NCBI GenBank assembly: GCA_963740835.1
Contig: CAVUFH010000007.1
Coordinates: 889,344 to 953,343, forward strand
Direction of reading: 5' to 3'
Source of the DNA: CAVUFH01 sp963740835
Lineage (GTDB): Bacteria > Actinomycetota > Acidimicrobiia > IMCC26256 > PALSA-610
DNA length: 64,000 nucleotides
The number at the start of each line of letters is the position of its first letter. Position 1 is the first letter of the stretch. Position numbers and translations under genes: made by a program. This document shows, one piece after another, positions 24,296-31,646 of the stretch. Under the pieces are notes generated by a model, which was not told the origin of the DNA, made no database searches, and saw only the letters and a program-made list of their open reading frames with translations.

Positions 24296-25087
24296 CTAGA
24301 CGAACCCGACCTTCGCGTCGCCGAAGCGCAGGCGCCGCAGCGCGACGACCGTGAACAGCAGCGTCATCGCCGCCAGCACTGCCGTCGGCATCGCAACGCC
24401 GCTGACGCCGCGGCCATCGAGGATCACCGATCGGAGCCCGCGCATCGCCCAGTAGGTCGGCGTGATCGGCGCGATCGCTCGGGCCCATCCCGGGAGGACG
24501 TCGAACGGGACGAGCGCGCCGCCGATGGCGCCGAACAACACCATGCCGAGATAGGCGAACGCGTTCGCCTGCTGCGCGGTCCGGCACAACGCGGTTGCCG
24601 CGACGCCGAGCAGCACGAGACAGATGCAGAAGACGACGACCAGCGGTACGAGCGCGATCACGTCGCCCCGCACGTGCAGGTCGAAGAGCACGACCCCTGC
24701 GACGAGGATGATGATGAACTGGGCCAGCCCCATCGCCACCCGCGGCAGTGCTTTCCCGGCCACGATCTCGAGCGACGTCGCCGGACTCACGCGCAGCCGG
24801 TCCCACGTCGCCCACGCGTGCTCGGCGAAGAACGCGAACGTGATCAACGAGACGAGGAAGAACGCGGTCATCGCGGCTTGGCCGGGCACGACCTGTTCGG
24901 CACCGTTCGCGTGCACATAGCCGTGCTGCGCAAGCGCAGGCTGGAACGCGGGCTTCAGGAAGGCCATCGTGATCACGGGGAACACGACGAGCACCAGGAT
25001 GGGCAATGGATCCTGGCGCACGATGCGGAACTCGTGCCCGAGGATCACGCCGAAGCGCCGGACCGAGAACGCGGGGTCCCCGCTCAT
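24296..25087 (-). CDS. ABC-2 type transporter permease
   Basis: A 263-residue protein with six hydrophobic helices: an N-terminal amphipathic piece (RRFGVILGHEFRIVRQDPLP), TM1 ILVLVVFPVITMAFLKPAFQ, and the family segment RVSPATSLEIVAGKALPRVA before TM3. GWARAIAPITPTYWAMRGLR is the usual C-terminal amphipathic helix. Its ATG overlaps the ATP-binding gene stop by 4 bp. Together they form a drug- or lipid-type exporter. Confidence 0.9.
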   Translation of the reverse strand: MSGDPAFSVRRFGVILGHEFRIVRQDPLPILVLVVFPVITMAFLKPAFQPALAQHGYVHANGAEQVVPGQAAMTAFFLVSLITFAFFAEHAWATWDRLRVSPATSLEIVAGKALPRVAMGLAQFIIILVAGVVLFDLHVRGDVIALVPLVVVFCICLVLLGVAATALCRTAQQANAFAYLGMVLFGAIGGALVPFDVLPGWARAIAPITPTYWAMRGLRSVILDGRGVSGVAMPTAVLAAMTLLFTVVALRRLRFGDAKVGFV

Positions 25088-26010
25088 GCAGCCGGGTCCG
25101 CAGCGAGGCCCTCATAGGGGCGGCCGGTCACGGCGAGGAAGACTGACTCGAGGCTCGGCTGCACGACTTCGATGCCGCGCAACGCAGCCACTTCGGCACC
25201 CAGACGGGGAAGCAACGTGGCCGCGACGCGCACGGGATCATCGGTGGGTACCCGCACGGTCAGACCGTCGACCACCGCGCCGTCGACGCGTGCGGCAACC
25301 GGCACGTGACCGGCGAAGGTCAGTTCCAGTGCGCGCACTCCGTAGCGCGGCACGAGCTCCGACAGCTCGCCGCGCGCAACGATGCGACCGTGATCGATGA
25401 ACGCAACTGTCGCGTCGAGCGCTTCGATCTCGTGGAGGTAGTGCGTCGAGTACACGACGGCCGAGCCCTCGTCGGCGAGGGTGCGCACGAGCTGCAGGAT
25501 CTCGCTGCGGGTGCGGACGTCGGCGCCGATCGTCGGCTCGTCGAGGAGCACGAGCCGAGGGCGGTGCAGCAGCGCGATCGCAGTGTGGAGCCGGCGCCGC
25601 TCACCGCCTGAGAGCTCCGACGCTCGCCGCGCGAACAGCGCATCCAAGCCGAGCGCGGCGCCGACCTCGTCGATCCGAACGCTCGCGTCGCGGCGGCGCA
25701 GGCCCGCGAGTCCGGCGAAGAAGCGCAGGTTGTCCCGCACGCTGAGGACCGGGTACACGCCGGTGTCCTGGGGCGCGAAGCCGATCAGGCGCTGGGCCTG
25801 CTTGGGATGGCGGTCCACATCGATGCCACTCACGTGCACGGTGCCGGCATCGGCACGGCGGAGGCCGGCGACGATGGAGACCAGCGTGGTCTTGCCTGCC
25901 CCGTTCGGTCCGAGCAGGCCGAGGATCGTGCCCGCCCCGACCTCGAGATCGACATCGGCGAGCGCGCGGGTGCCGCGGTACGACTTCTGCAGCCCGCGGA
26001 CGGAGAGCAA
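25084..26010 (-). CDS. ABC transporter ATP-binding protein (drug/ABC-2 exporter)
   Basis: About 308 residues. Walker A GPNGAGKTTLVSIVAGL, Q-loop IGFAPQDTGVYPVLSV, signature ELSGGERRRLHTAIALLHRP, Walker B RLVLLDEPTIGAD and a switch His in YSTHYLHEIEALD. A DrrA-like C-terminal extension of about 90 residues follows. The start is uncertain. No ATG lies near, so TTG 26010 before the first strand is proposed; the open frame runs on past the TetR operator to 26622. Coupled to the permease gene and divergent from TetR. Confidence 0.88.
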   Translation of the reverse strand: MLSVRGLQKSYRGTRALADVDLEVGAGTILGLLGPNGAGKTTLVSIVAGLRRADAGTVHVSGIDVDRHPKQAQRLIGFAPQDTGVYPVLSVRDNLRFFAGLAGLRRRDASVRIDEVGAALGLDALFARRASELSGGERRRLHTAIALLHRPRLVLLDEPTIGADVRTRSEILQLVRTLADEGSAVVYSTHYLHEIEALDATVAFIDHGRIVARGELSELVPRYGVRALELTFAGHVPVAARVDGAVVDGLTVRVPTDDPVRVAATLLPRLGAEVAALRGIEVVQPSLESVFLAVTGRPYEGLAADPAA

Positions 26011-26070
26011 CGCCGCGGACTCGCCGGCGCCGGGTACTCTCGGGCTGCTGAGATTCTGGTCCGTAGGTTG

Positions 26071-26086
26071 GATACTGGTGAGTATC
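26071..26086. promoter_or_regulatory. Probable TetR operator
   Basis: GATACTGGTGAGTATC is an inverted repeat with perfect 6-bp arms (GATACT/AGTATC) and a 4-bp centre. It lies midway between the TetR start (60 bp) and the proposed ABC start (61 bp). This is the expected location for an autoregulating TetR site controlling the exporter. Confidence 0.7.
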
Positions 26087-26145
26087 TCACCGACCCGCCG
26101 GTCTGACAAGCCGTCGCCAACCGTCCATCCGTGCGAGGTGTTGCG

Positions 26146-26772
26146 GTGACCTTCGAACCCCTGACCCCGGAACGGCGCCGGGAGATGACCCGCCGGCACC
26201 TCCTGGAGGCGGCGGCAATCGTGTTCGCGCAGAAGGGCTTCAACGCGGCGACGCTCGACGAGGTCGCGGCCGCGGCCGGATTCACCAAGGGCGCCGTCTA
26301 CTCGAACTTCAAGAGCAAAGACGACCTTCTCCTGGCGTTGTTCGACGACCGCATCGAGCGCCAGTTCGCAGTGACGATCGCGGTGCTGGAGGACGGGTCG
26401 CACGACAGGACCGAACAACTTCCGCGCGTGCGCGAGCTGCTCCACGGCGGCGCGTTCTTCTGGGACGACAACTGGACGACCTTGTACCTCGAGTTCGTCC
26501 TCTACGCGATGCGCAACCCCGAAGCGCGCGCCAAGCTCGCGGCGCGTGCAGACCGCGAGCGCACCGTGGTCACGGCGCTGATGGAGCAGGAGTACTCGAA
26601 CGTCGGCGCGGCGCCCGAACACTCGACCCGCGAGCTCGCCGAGATCTCGCTTGCGCTCTTCAACGGGCTCGGAATGGCGCGCCTCATCGACCCCGAAGCA
26701 GTCACCAACGACACCCTCGATGTCGCGCTGGAACTGCTCTACGAATCGATGGGCGTCAACACCGAGCCGTAA
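26146..26772 (+). CDS. TetR-family transcriptional regulator
   Basis: A 208-residue regulator with a standard N-terminal HTH: RRHLLEAAAIVFAQKGFNAA, TLDEVAAAAGFTKGAVYSNF, KSKDDLLLALFDDRIE. The C-terminal ligand-binding part is the AcrR/TetR_C type. The GTG at 26146 (VTFEPLTPERR) is preferred over a start 15 bp upstream. It is divergent from the ABC exporter and very likely represses it through the palindrome between them. Confidence 0.92.
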   Translation: MTFEPLTPERRREMTRRHLLEAAAIVFAQKGFNAATLDEVAAAAGFTKGAVYSNFKSKDDLLLALFDDRIERQFAVTIAVLEDGSHDRTEQLPRVRELLHGGAFFWDDNWTTLYLEFVLYAMRNPEARAKLAARADRERTVVTALMEQEYSNVGAAPEHSTRELAEISLALFNGLGMARLIDPEAVTNDTLDVALELLYESMGVNTEP

Positions 26773-26778
26773 CGACGC

Positions 26779-26976
26779 TCAACGCGCGGCGCGCACGAAC
26801 TCTGCGCCCAGCAGCGCATCACTGCAGGGCGGGCAGAGCCACCACGCCGCTTGCGCGACGACATCGAGGGTGTCGTCTCCGGGAAACGTCAGCAGGCAAC
26901 GACCGCAGCGGCGCGGTGGCGGTGGCCGCTCGCTCGGTGCGGCTTCCGCAGTCGATGGGCTCGCGGGCGCAGCCAT
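26779..26976 (-). CDS. Small zinc-ribbon-like protein A
   Basis: A 65-residue protein with two CxxC pairs, RCGRCLLTF and LCPPCSDALLG, spaced about 23 residues, which suits a zinc ribbon. An Ala/Pro-rich N-terminal tail precedes them. It starts 2 bp after the stop of the next small Cys protein upstream, so the two are one operon. Function unknown. Confidence 0.6.
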   Translation of the reverse strand: MAAPASPSTAEAAPSERPPPPRRCGRCLLTFPGDDTLDVVAQAAWWLCPPCSDALLGAEFVRAAR

Positions 26977-26977
26977 C

Positions 26978-27184
26978 TCAGCCCGACCGGCGCGGGTCGC
27001 TCGTCACGCGTGTGTCGGACACTCGGAGCCGGGGCGCGCACCGGTGCTGTGCGATGGTCGTCAACAGCTCCCCGTCGGCCGCGAGCGCGCTCGACTCCTC
27101 GGTGGGGCGCAGTCGGGTGCCGCAGAGCGGGCACGCCTGGGTTTCGAGGTTCTCGGGATCGAGCCGCATGGGCCGGTGCTCCAT
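26978..27184 (-). CDS. Small zinc-binding-like protein B
   Basis: A 68-residue protein with one clear knuckle, ACPLCGTRL, and a later HRCAP that could complete a metal site (C-x2-C ... H-x-C). It is the first gene of a two-gene unit that is divergent from the winged-helix operon at 27227. Function unknown. Confidence 0.55.
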   Translation of the reverse strand: MEHRPMRLDPENLETQACPLCGTRLRPTEESSALAADGELLTTIAQHRCAPRLRVSDTRVTSDPRRSG

Positions 27185-27223
27185 ATCTGAAATATGTTTC
27201 TAGAAACCAACAGCTACTGTAGC
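27182..27223. promoter_or_regulatory. Divergent control region with three short palindromes
   Basis: The AT-rich gap between the zinc-ribbon unit and the winged-helix gene holds GTTTCTAGAAAC (27196-27207, perfect 12 bp) and GCTACTGTAGC (27213-27223, perfect arms). It also holds the 5-bp dyad CATAT/ATATG (27182-27196). TACTGT, 8 nt before the ATG at 27227, could be a -10 element of a leaderless transcript. Probable operator(s) for the winged-helix regulator. Confidence 0.55.
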
Positions 27224-27226
27224 GGT

Positions 27227-27526
27227 ATGGGCGAGTGGAATTTCCTCACCAACCATGCTCGGGCACTGCTCTGCGTCGCCCGTGACCCCGGTGTGCGGCT
27301 CCGCGACATCGCGGGCACGGTCGGGATCTCGGAACGCCGCGCCTTCGGCATCGTGTCCGACCTCGTGGAAGCCGGCTACCTGGCGAAAGACCGCGAGGGC
27401 CGGCGCAATCGCTACGAGGTCCATCACCACCTGCCCCTTCCCGAAGCCGAGGGGCGGGAGCGCACGATCGGCGAACTGCTCGAGCTGCTGGCGAGTGCCG
27501 AACCCGAAGCGAAGGAACGCACATGA
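27227..27526 (+). CDS. Winged-helix transcriptional regulator (MarR/ArsR-like)
   Basis: A 99-residue protein, essentially one wHTH: WNFLTNHARALLCVARDPGV, RLRDIAGTVGISERRAFGIV (recognition helix), SDLVEAGYLAKDREGRRNRY (wing). A His/Pro/Glu-rich tail ends it. ATG 27227 is used; a start at 27194 would lie inside the palindromic control region. It leads a three-gene operon with 4-bp overlaps. Confidence 0.8.
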   Translation: MGEWNFLTNHARALLCVARDPGVRLRDIAGTVGISERRAFGIVSDLVEAGYLAKDREGRRNRYEVHHHLPLPEAEGRERTIGELLELLASAEPEAKERT

Positions 27527-27810
27527 CACCGACAACGAACAACGGAAACCGCGATCCGGGATCCGGCAATCACCGAAGCGAAGCCGAGAACGCGCTCGCG
27601 CGCGCCCAACGCAATCCGGTGCTGTCGGCCGAGCAATCGTTTCTCAGCGCGCAGATCCACGCGTTGCTCGCGCTCGAGGCGCGGCTCGGCGAGATCGTGG
27701 TCGCGTTGCGCGATGTGAGCATCTCGGCGCCGCTCGCAGACCCGAGCCTCGCCGAATGGCCCGACCTCCCCGCGCCCGCGATGGTGCCGACCGTAGAGGC
27801 CGAGCGGTGA
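27523..27810 (+). CDS. Small hypothetical protein of the winged-helix operon
   Basis: A 95-residue soluble protein whose ATG overlaps the regulator stop (ATGA). An Asn/Gly/Ser-rich N-terminus is followed by one helix (SAEQSFLSAQIHALLALEAR, LGEIVVALRDVSIS) and a Pro-rich end. No family recognised. Its coupling between a regulator and a DUF4177-like gene suggests a partner role. Confidence 0.55.
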   Translation: MTPTTNNGNRDPGSGNHRSEAENALARAQRNPVLSAEQSFLSAQIHALLALEARLGEIVVALRDVSISAPLADPSLAEWPDLPAPAMVPTVEAER

Positions 27811-28016
27811 ACGCGTGGGAGTACCTCATCTCGGCCCTTCCCCGGTTCGAGGCGCCGACGCAGTCGGCGCGATCGTCCGCGGCCGTCCAAGCGCTCAATG
27901 AGCTCGGCGCCGACGGATGGGAAGCGGTTGGCATGACGGTCCTCAACGACGAGAACGTCGCGGTGCTGCTGAAGCGCCCGGCCAGTGACGAGTACGCAAC
28001 GCCGATACGACGATGA
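27807..28016 (+). CDS. DUF4177-like small protein
   Basis: A 69-residue protein, GTG-started and overlapping the previous stop (GTGA). The pattern WEYLISALPRFEA, then ALNELGADGWEAVGMTVL and VAVLLKRP, is that of the DUF4177 fold (W-E-Y ... LNxLGxxGWE ... hxLKR). Function unknown; last gene of the winged-helix operon. Confidence 0.65.
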   Translation: MNAWEYLISALPRFEAPTQSARSSAAVQALNELGADGWEAVGMTVLNDENVAVLLKRPASDEYATPIRR

Positions 28017-28035
28017 GCGGCGAGGCTTCGACGCG

Positions 28036-28599
28036 CTACCGCTTCCGACGCGTTGGTGCGTCAGTGAGGAAGCGGCGCACTGCCTCCGCGTTCTCGCGGC
28101 GCCACCGGTCGACGACGTCCGCGTCGGGAACGCTCGCGGCGGCGTCGAGCGCGGCGAAGATCGGTTGAAACTCGCGCTGCTGTGCATGCAGGAGCGGCCG
28201 CGTGTCGTGCCCGGCGCGCGCGTTGAACACGAGCTTGAGCAGCAGCTCGGTCCGCACGTCGCGCAGGTGCTCGACCGGGGCGGCGAGCCAGCGCTCGACC
28301 TCGCGCCGCCCACTCGCGGTCGCGGCGAGGATCGTACGACGCGGACCGTCGCCGGGTTCGGTGCCCGTCGCCCGGACGAGCCGCCGCGCTTCGAGGTTGT
28401 CGATCGCTCGGTACGCGAGCGGGCGCGACAGCGTCCAGATCCGGCCGATCTCGCCGCCGGGCGCGAGCGCGCGCACGATCGCCCAACCGTGACGCGGCTG
28501 CTCGGTGAGCAACGCAAGGACCGCGTGCTCACCGAGGGCGACTGCGGGACGGCCAGCGTTCGGGCGTGACTCGCTCACTGCTCGGTCGCTCGCGGTCAT
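28036..28599 (-). CDS. PadR-family transcriptional regulator
   Basis: A 187-residue regulator: EHAVLALLTEQPRHGWAIVR opens the winged helix, RPLAYRAIDNLEARRLVRAT is the recognition helix, and RRTILAATASGRREVERWLA is the PadR wing and linker. A C-terminal helical dimer domain (VRTELLLKLVFNARAGHDTR) follows. Its ATG overlaps the stop of the molbindin gene, so it is the last gene of the molybdate operon. A PadR here could replace ModE as the molybdate-responsive regulator. Confidence 0.85.
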   Translation of the reverse strand: MTASDRAVSESRPNAGRPAVALGEHAVLALLTEQPRHGWAIVRALAPGGEIGRIWTLSRPLAYRAIDNLEARRLVRATGTEPGDGPRRTILAATASGRREVERWLAAPVEHLRDVRTELLLKLVFNARAGHDTRPLLHAQQREFQPIFAALDAAASVPDADVVDRWRRENAEAVRRFLTDAPTRRKR

Positions 28600-28805
28600 T
28601 CCGTCGCGAGCATGACCTCGGTCGCTTTCACGAGCACGGTCACGGAGTCACCGGTCCTGAGCCCCAGCTCTTCGGCCGCTTCGCGAGTGATCGCGGCCGT
28701 GATGACGTCGCCACCGTTCAGCGTCACCTTGATCGAGCTCATGATCTCGCCGTGCTTCACCTCGGCAACGGTGCCGGGCAGCTGGTTCCTGGTGCTGAGT
28801 CGCAT
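28596..28805 (-). CDS. mop: Molybdenum-pterin-binding (Mop/molbindin) protein
   Basis: A 69-residue single TOBE/Mop domain: RLSTRNQLPGTVAEVKHGEI, SSIKVTLNGGDVITAAITRE, LGLRTGDSVTVLVKATEVML. Such proteins store or buffer molybdate in the cytoplasm. AAAGGAGC precedes the ATG. It sits 65 bp after modC and overlaps padR by 4 bp. Confidence 0.92.
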   Translation of the reverse strand: MRLSTRNQLPGTVAEVKHGEIMSSIKVTLNGGDVITAAITREAAEELGLRTGDSVTVLVKATEVMLATE

Positions 28806-28870
28806 GGATTTGCTCCTTTCGCTTTCGTTGCCGTGAGTGCTGCCTGAAGGTCAGAATGTATTTGGCCTAC

Positions 28871-29920
28871 TCAGGCCGGGTACACCGTGATCTCGGTCGC
28901 TTTGATCGCGGTCCAGACCCGTACGCCCTCGACGAGTCCCAAGTCCTGGACGGCCGCAGGTGTCACTTCCGCGATGAGCGGTATCGCACCGCCGACTCGG
29001 ACGCGCACGCGGTCGCCGAGCAGCTCGATGCTCTGCACCTGTCCTTCCGAGACGTTGCGCGGACTCCCGCTCGGGCGGTCGCGGTGCAACGCAACGGCGT
29101 GCGGATGGACGACCGCGAGCGCCGCGCCCGTTCCCGCGTCCGGGACGACGAGCGTCGCGCCGGTGTCCAGGTCGATCGCGTCGCCGTGCGCAGTCCCGTG
29201 GAGCAGGTTCACGCCGACGAGCTCGGCGACGTAGCCCGAGCGCGGGCGAGCAGAGACGTCGGCAAAGGTTCCGCACTGCACGACGCCGCCGTGTTCGAGG
29301 ATGACGAGGCGATCCGCGAGCGCGGCCGCGTCGAGCGGATCGTGGGTGACGAGCAGGCGCACGCCGCGAAAGGTGGCGAGGTAGCTCCTCAGCTCTCGTC
29401 GGACCGCGCCGCGCGCGCTCTGGTCGAGCGCGGCGAGCGGTTCGTCCAGGAGCAGCAACCGCGGCTCGGTGGCGATCGCGCGCGCGAGTGCGACCCTCTG
29501 GGCCTGCCCACCCGAGAGCGCGCGCGGCTTCTCGCCCGCGAGTGCGGCCAGGTCGACGCGATCGAGTGCGGTCCGGGCCGCCGCGCGAGCCGCACCGCGC
29601 GCCCGGCCGCGACTGCGGAGACCGAACGCGACGTTCTCGAGCACCGTGAGGTGCGGAAAGAGCAGATAGTCCTGGAACACGACGCCGACGGATCGACGTT
29701 CCGGCGGGGTGAACACGCGGCGACCGTCATCGAGCACCGCGCCGTCGACCTCGATGCGCCCCCGATCGATGGGTACCAAGCCGGCGAGGGCGCGCAGCAG
29801 CGTCGTCTTGCCCGCCCCGTTCGGGCCGAGCACCGCGACGGTCTCACCGTCGTCGGCGTCCACCTCGACGTCGAGTGCGAGCGAACCGAGCTGGAGCGCG
29901 ACCTGCGCGCGCAAACTCAC
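28871..29920 (-). CDS. modC: Molybdate ABC transporter ATP-binding protein
   Basis: A 349-residue ATPase. Walker A VLGPNGAGKTTLLRALAGL, Q-loop VVFQDYLLFPHLTVLENVAF, signature ALSGGQAQRVALARAIATEP, Walker B LLLLDEPLAALD and switch His LLVTHDPLDA. The C-terminal part has TOBE-type repeats (VQSIELLGDRVRVRVGGAIP). GTG 29920 overlaps the modB stop (GTGA), which fixes the start. Confidence 0.93.
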   Translation of the reverse strand: MSLRAQVALQLGSLALDVEVDADDGETVAVLGPNGAGKTTLLRALAGLVPIDRGRIEVDGAVLDDGRRVFTPPERRSVGVVFQDYLLFPHLTVLENVAFGLRSRGRARGAARAAARTALDRVDLAALAGEKPRALSGGQAQRVALARAIATEPRLLLLDEPLAALDQSARGAVRRELRSYLATFRGVRLLVTHDPLDAAALADRLVILEHGGVVQCGTFADVSARPRSGYVAELVGVNLLHGTAHGDAIDLDTGATLVVPDAGTGAALAVVHPHAVALHRDRPSGSPRNVSEGQVQSIELLGDRVRVRVGGAIPLIAEVTPAAVQDLGLVEGVRVWTAIKATEITVYPA

Positions 29921-30708
29921 GCGACACCGAGCCAGCGGCCGCGCAGCAGCGCCAGCACCGCGATGCACACCGCAAGGAGCACGATGCTCAAGCCGATGGC
30001 GACGTCCGGGTTAGTCTCCAGCAGGAGGTAGACGGCGAGCGGTGTCGTCTGCGTACGGCCCTGGATGTTGCCCGCGAAGGTGATCGTCGCGCCGAACTCT
30101 CCCAACGCACGCGCCCACGCGAGCGCGGCGCCGGCGATCAGTCCGGGCATGATCAACGGGAGCGTCACGCGGCGGAACACGGTGATCCGGCCGGCTCCGA
30201 GGGTCGCGGCGGCATCTTCGTAGCGACGGTCCATCGACCGCAGCGCGGCCTCGACCGTGATGACGAGGAACGGCATCGCGACGAACGTCTCGGCCATGAT
30301 CGCGCCGGCGGTCGAGAACGTGAGCTGGATGTCGAACCACCGATACAGGTACTGGCCGACGAGGCCGTCGCGGCCGAACGCGTAGAACAGGCCGACGCCG
30401 CCGACCACTGGCGGCAGCACCATCGGCAGCAGCACCAGGGCGCGCGCGAGCGCACGACCGGGGAACTCGACGCGCGCGAGCACCCACGCGAGCGGCACAC
30501 CGAACGCGACCGACAGCGCCGCGGCCCAGAGCGAACAGACGACCGACAGCCGCAGTGCGGCCGTCGCCTGCGGTTCCTTCAGATCGGTCCACAGGTCGCT
30601 CCAGGCGACCTCGCGGATCAGTCCGATGAGGGGCAGCGCGATGAACGCGAACCCGGCGAGCGCAACGAGCACCGCAAGCCACGGCACCCGCTCGCCCCGC
30701 TTCCTCAC
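29917..30708 (-). CDS. modB: Molybdate ABC transporter permease
   Basis: A 263-residue inner-membrane protein with six helices and the permease EAA loop EDAAATLGAGRITVFRRVTL. Other ModB features: LVLLPMVLPPVVGGVGLFYA and ARALGEFGATITFAGNIQGR. ATG 30708 overlaps the modA stop (ATGA), and its own end overlaps modC. Confidence 0.93.
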   Translation of the reverse strand: MRKRGERVPWLAVLVALAGFAFIALPLIGLIREVAWSDLWTDLKEPQATAALRLSVVCSLWAAALSVAFGVPLAWVLARVEFPGRALARALVLLPMVLPPVVGGVGLFYAFGRDGLVGQYLYRWFDIQLTFSTAGAIMAETFVAMPFLVITVEAALRSMDRRYEDAAATLGAGRITVFRRVTLPLIMPGLIAGAALAWARALGEFGATITFAGNIQGRTQTTPLAVYLLLETNPDVAIGLSIVLLAVCIAVLALLRGRWLGVA

Positions 30709-31520
30709 GACGGCGGCAGGAATCCGTAGGAACTTAGTGTCGCCTGGCCCTTCTCGGACGTGACGCAGCCGATGAAGCCCTGCGATGTGGCGTTGTTCTT
30801 GCTCGCGGTCAGCGTCGCGATCGGGTACGTCGCGACCGCGTTCTGCGCGTCGGGGATCGCCACCGTGTCGACCGCGTCGCCGGCCGACTTCGCGTCGGTG
30901 ACGTAGACGATCGCCGCGTCGGCGTCGCCGGTGGTGACCGCGGCGAGCGTCGCCTTCACGTCCTGACCCCGGGTGACACTGGTCTCCGGGATCGTGACGC
31001 CGGCGGTCTGCAGGATCTGCGCCGCGTACTTGCCGCAGGGGACCGTCTCGCCGCAGAGCGACACGGTCGGCAGCGCAGCCAGGTCAGCCAGCGTCTTCAC
31101 GCTCTTCGGGTTCCCGGGCTTCGTCACGATCGTCAACTTGTTCGTGGCGAAGACGGTCGGCCGGCCGTCGACGAGGTTGGCGCTCACCAGCTTGTTCATG
31201 TTGTCCTCGTCGGCCGACGCGAACGTGTCAGCGGGCGCGCCTTGCTGGATCTGTGTCGCGAGCGTGCCGGACGAACCGAAGTTGAACGTCACGGTGGCGT
31301 CGGGGTTGGCCGCCTTGAAGTCGGTACCGATCTTGGTGAACGCCTCGGTCAGCGAGGCCGCCGCCGAAACCGTGATGCCGCCGGTCGCCTTGGCGACCGT
31401 GGTCGTGGCGGCGGCAACCGTGTTGGAGGACGCGCTGTCGTCGTCGTCGCCTCCGCACGCAGCGGCGACGAGCGCCATCACCACGACGAACAGCACCGAG
31501 AAACTCATGAGCTTGCGCAC
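30705..31520 (-). CDS. modA: Molybdate-binding lipoprotein
   Basis: A 271-residue solute-binding protein. The lipobox VAAAC places the lipid Cys at residue 22; after an Asp/Ser/Thr linker comes ITVSAAASLTEAFTKIGTDF, with the Ser that contacts the oxyanion. Other family segments are FNFGSSGTLATQIQQGAPAD (second Ser contact) and GDADAAIVYVTDAKSAGD (Tyr contact). First gene of modABC-mop-padR. A 19-bp dyad sits just upstream. Confidence 0.94.
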   Translation of the reverse strand: MRKLMSFSVLFVVVMALVAAACGGDDDDSASSNTVAAATTTVAKATGGITVSAAASLTEAFTKIGTDFKAANPDATVTFNFGSSGTLATQIQQGAPADTFASADEDNMNKLVSANLVDGRPTVFATNKLTIVTKPGNPKSVKTLADLAALPTVSLCGETVPCGKYAAQILQTAGVTIPETSVTRGQDVKATLAAVTTGDADAAIVYVTDAKSAGDAVDTVAIPDAQNAVATYPIATLTASKNNATSQGFIGCVTSEKGQATLSSYGFLPPS

Positions 31521-31551
31521 GTGCCGGCCTCCCGGTCGAGCATCTCGCAGC

Positions 31552-31570
31552 GACTTCCCGATAAGAAGTC
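31552..31570 (-). promoter_or_regulatory. Putative operator/promoter of the molybdate operon
   Basis: GACTTCCCGATAAGAAGTC has perfect 6-bp arms and a 7-bp centre, 31 bp before modA. Read on the coding strand the right arm overlaps TTGACT, which could serve as a -35 element. It does not resemble the E. coli ModE box, so the PadR at the operon's end is a possible binder. Confidence 0.55.
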
Positions 31571-31646
31571 AATTTGAGACTACTGGGGGTCGACCGGGCC
31601 GCGCCGGGAGCAGCATCGCTGCGGGCTGCGCCCGGCTCGAAACGAC

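Noticed and set aside
25084..26622. ABC ATPase starting at 26622
   Set aside because: The extension crosses the TetR gene and the palindromic operator. A start near 26010 gives a normal-length protein.
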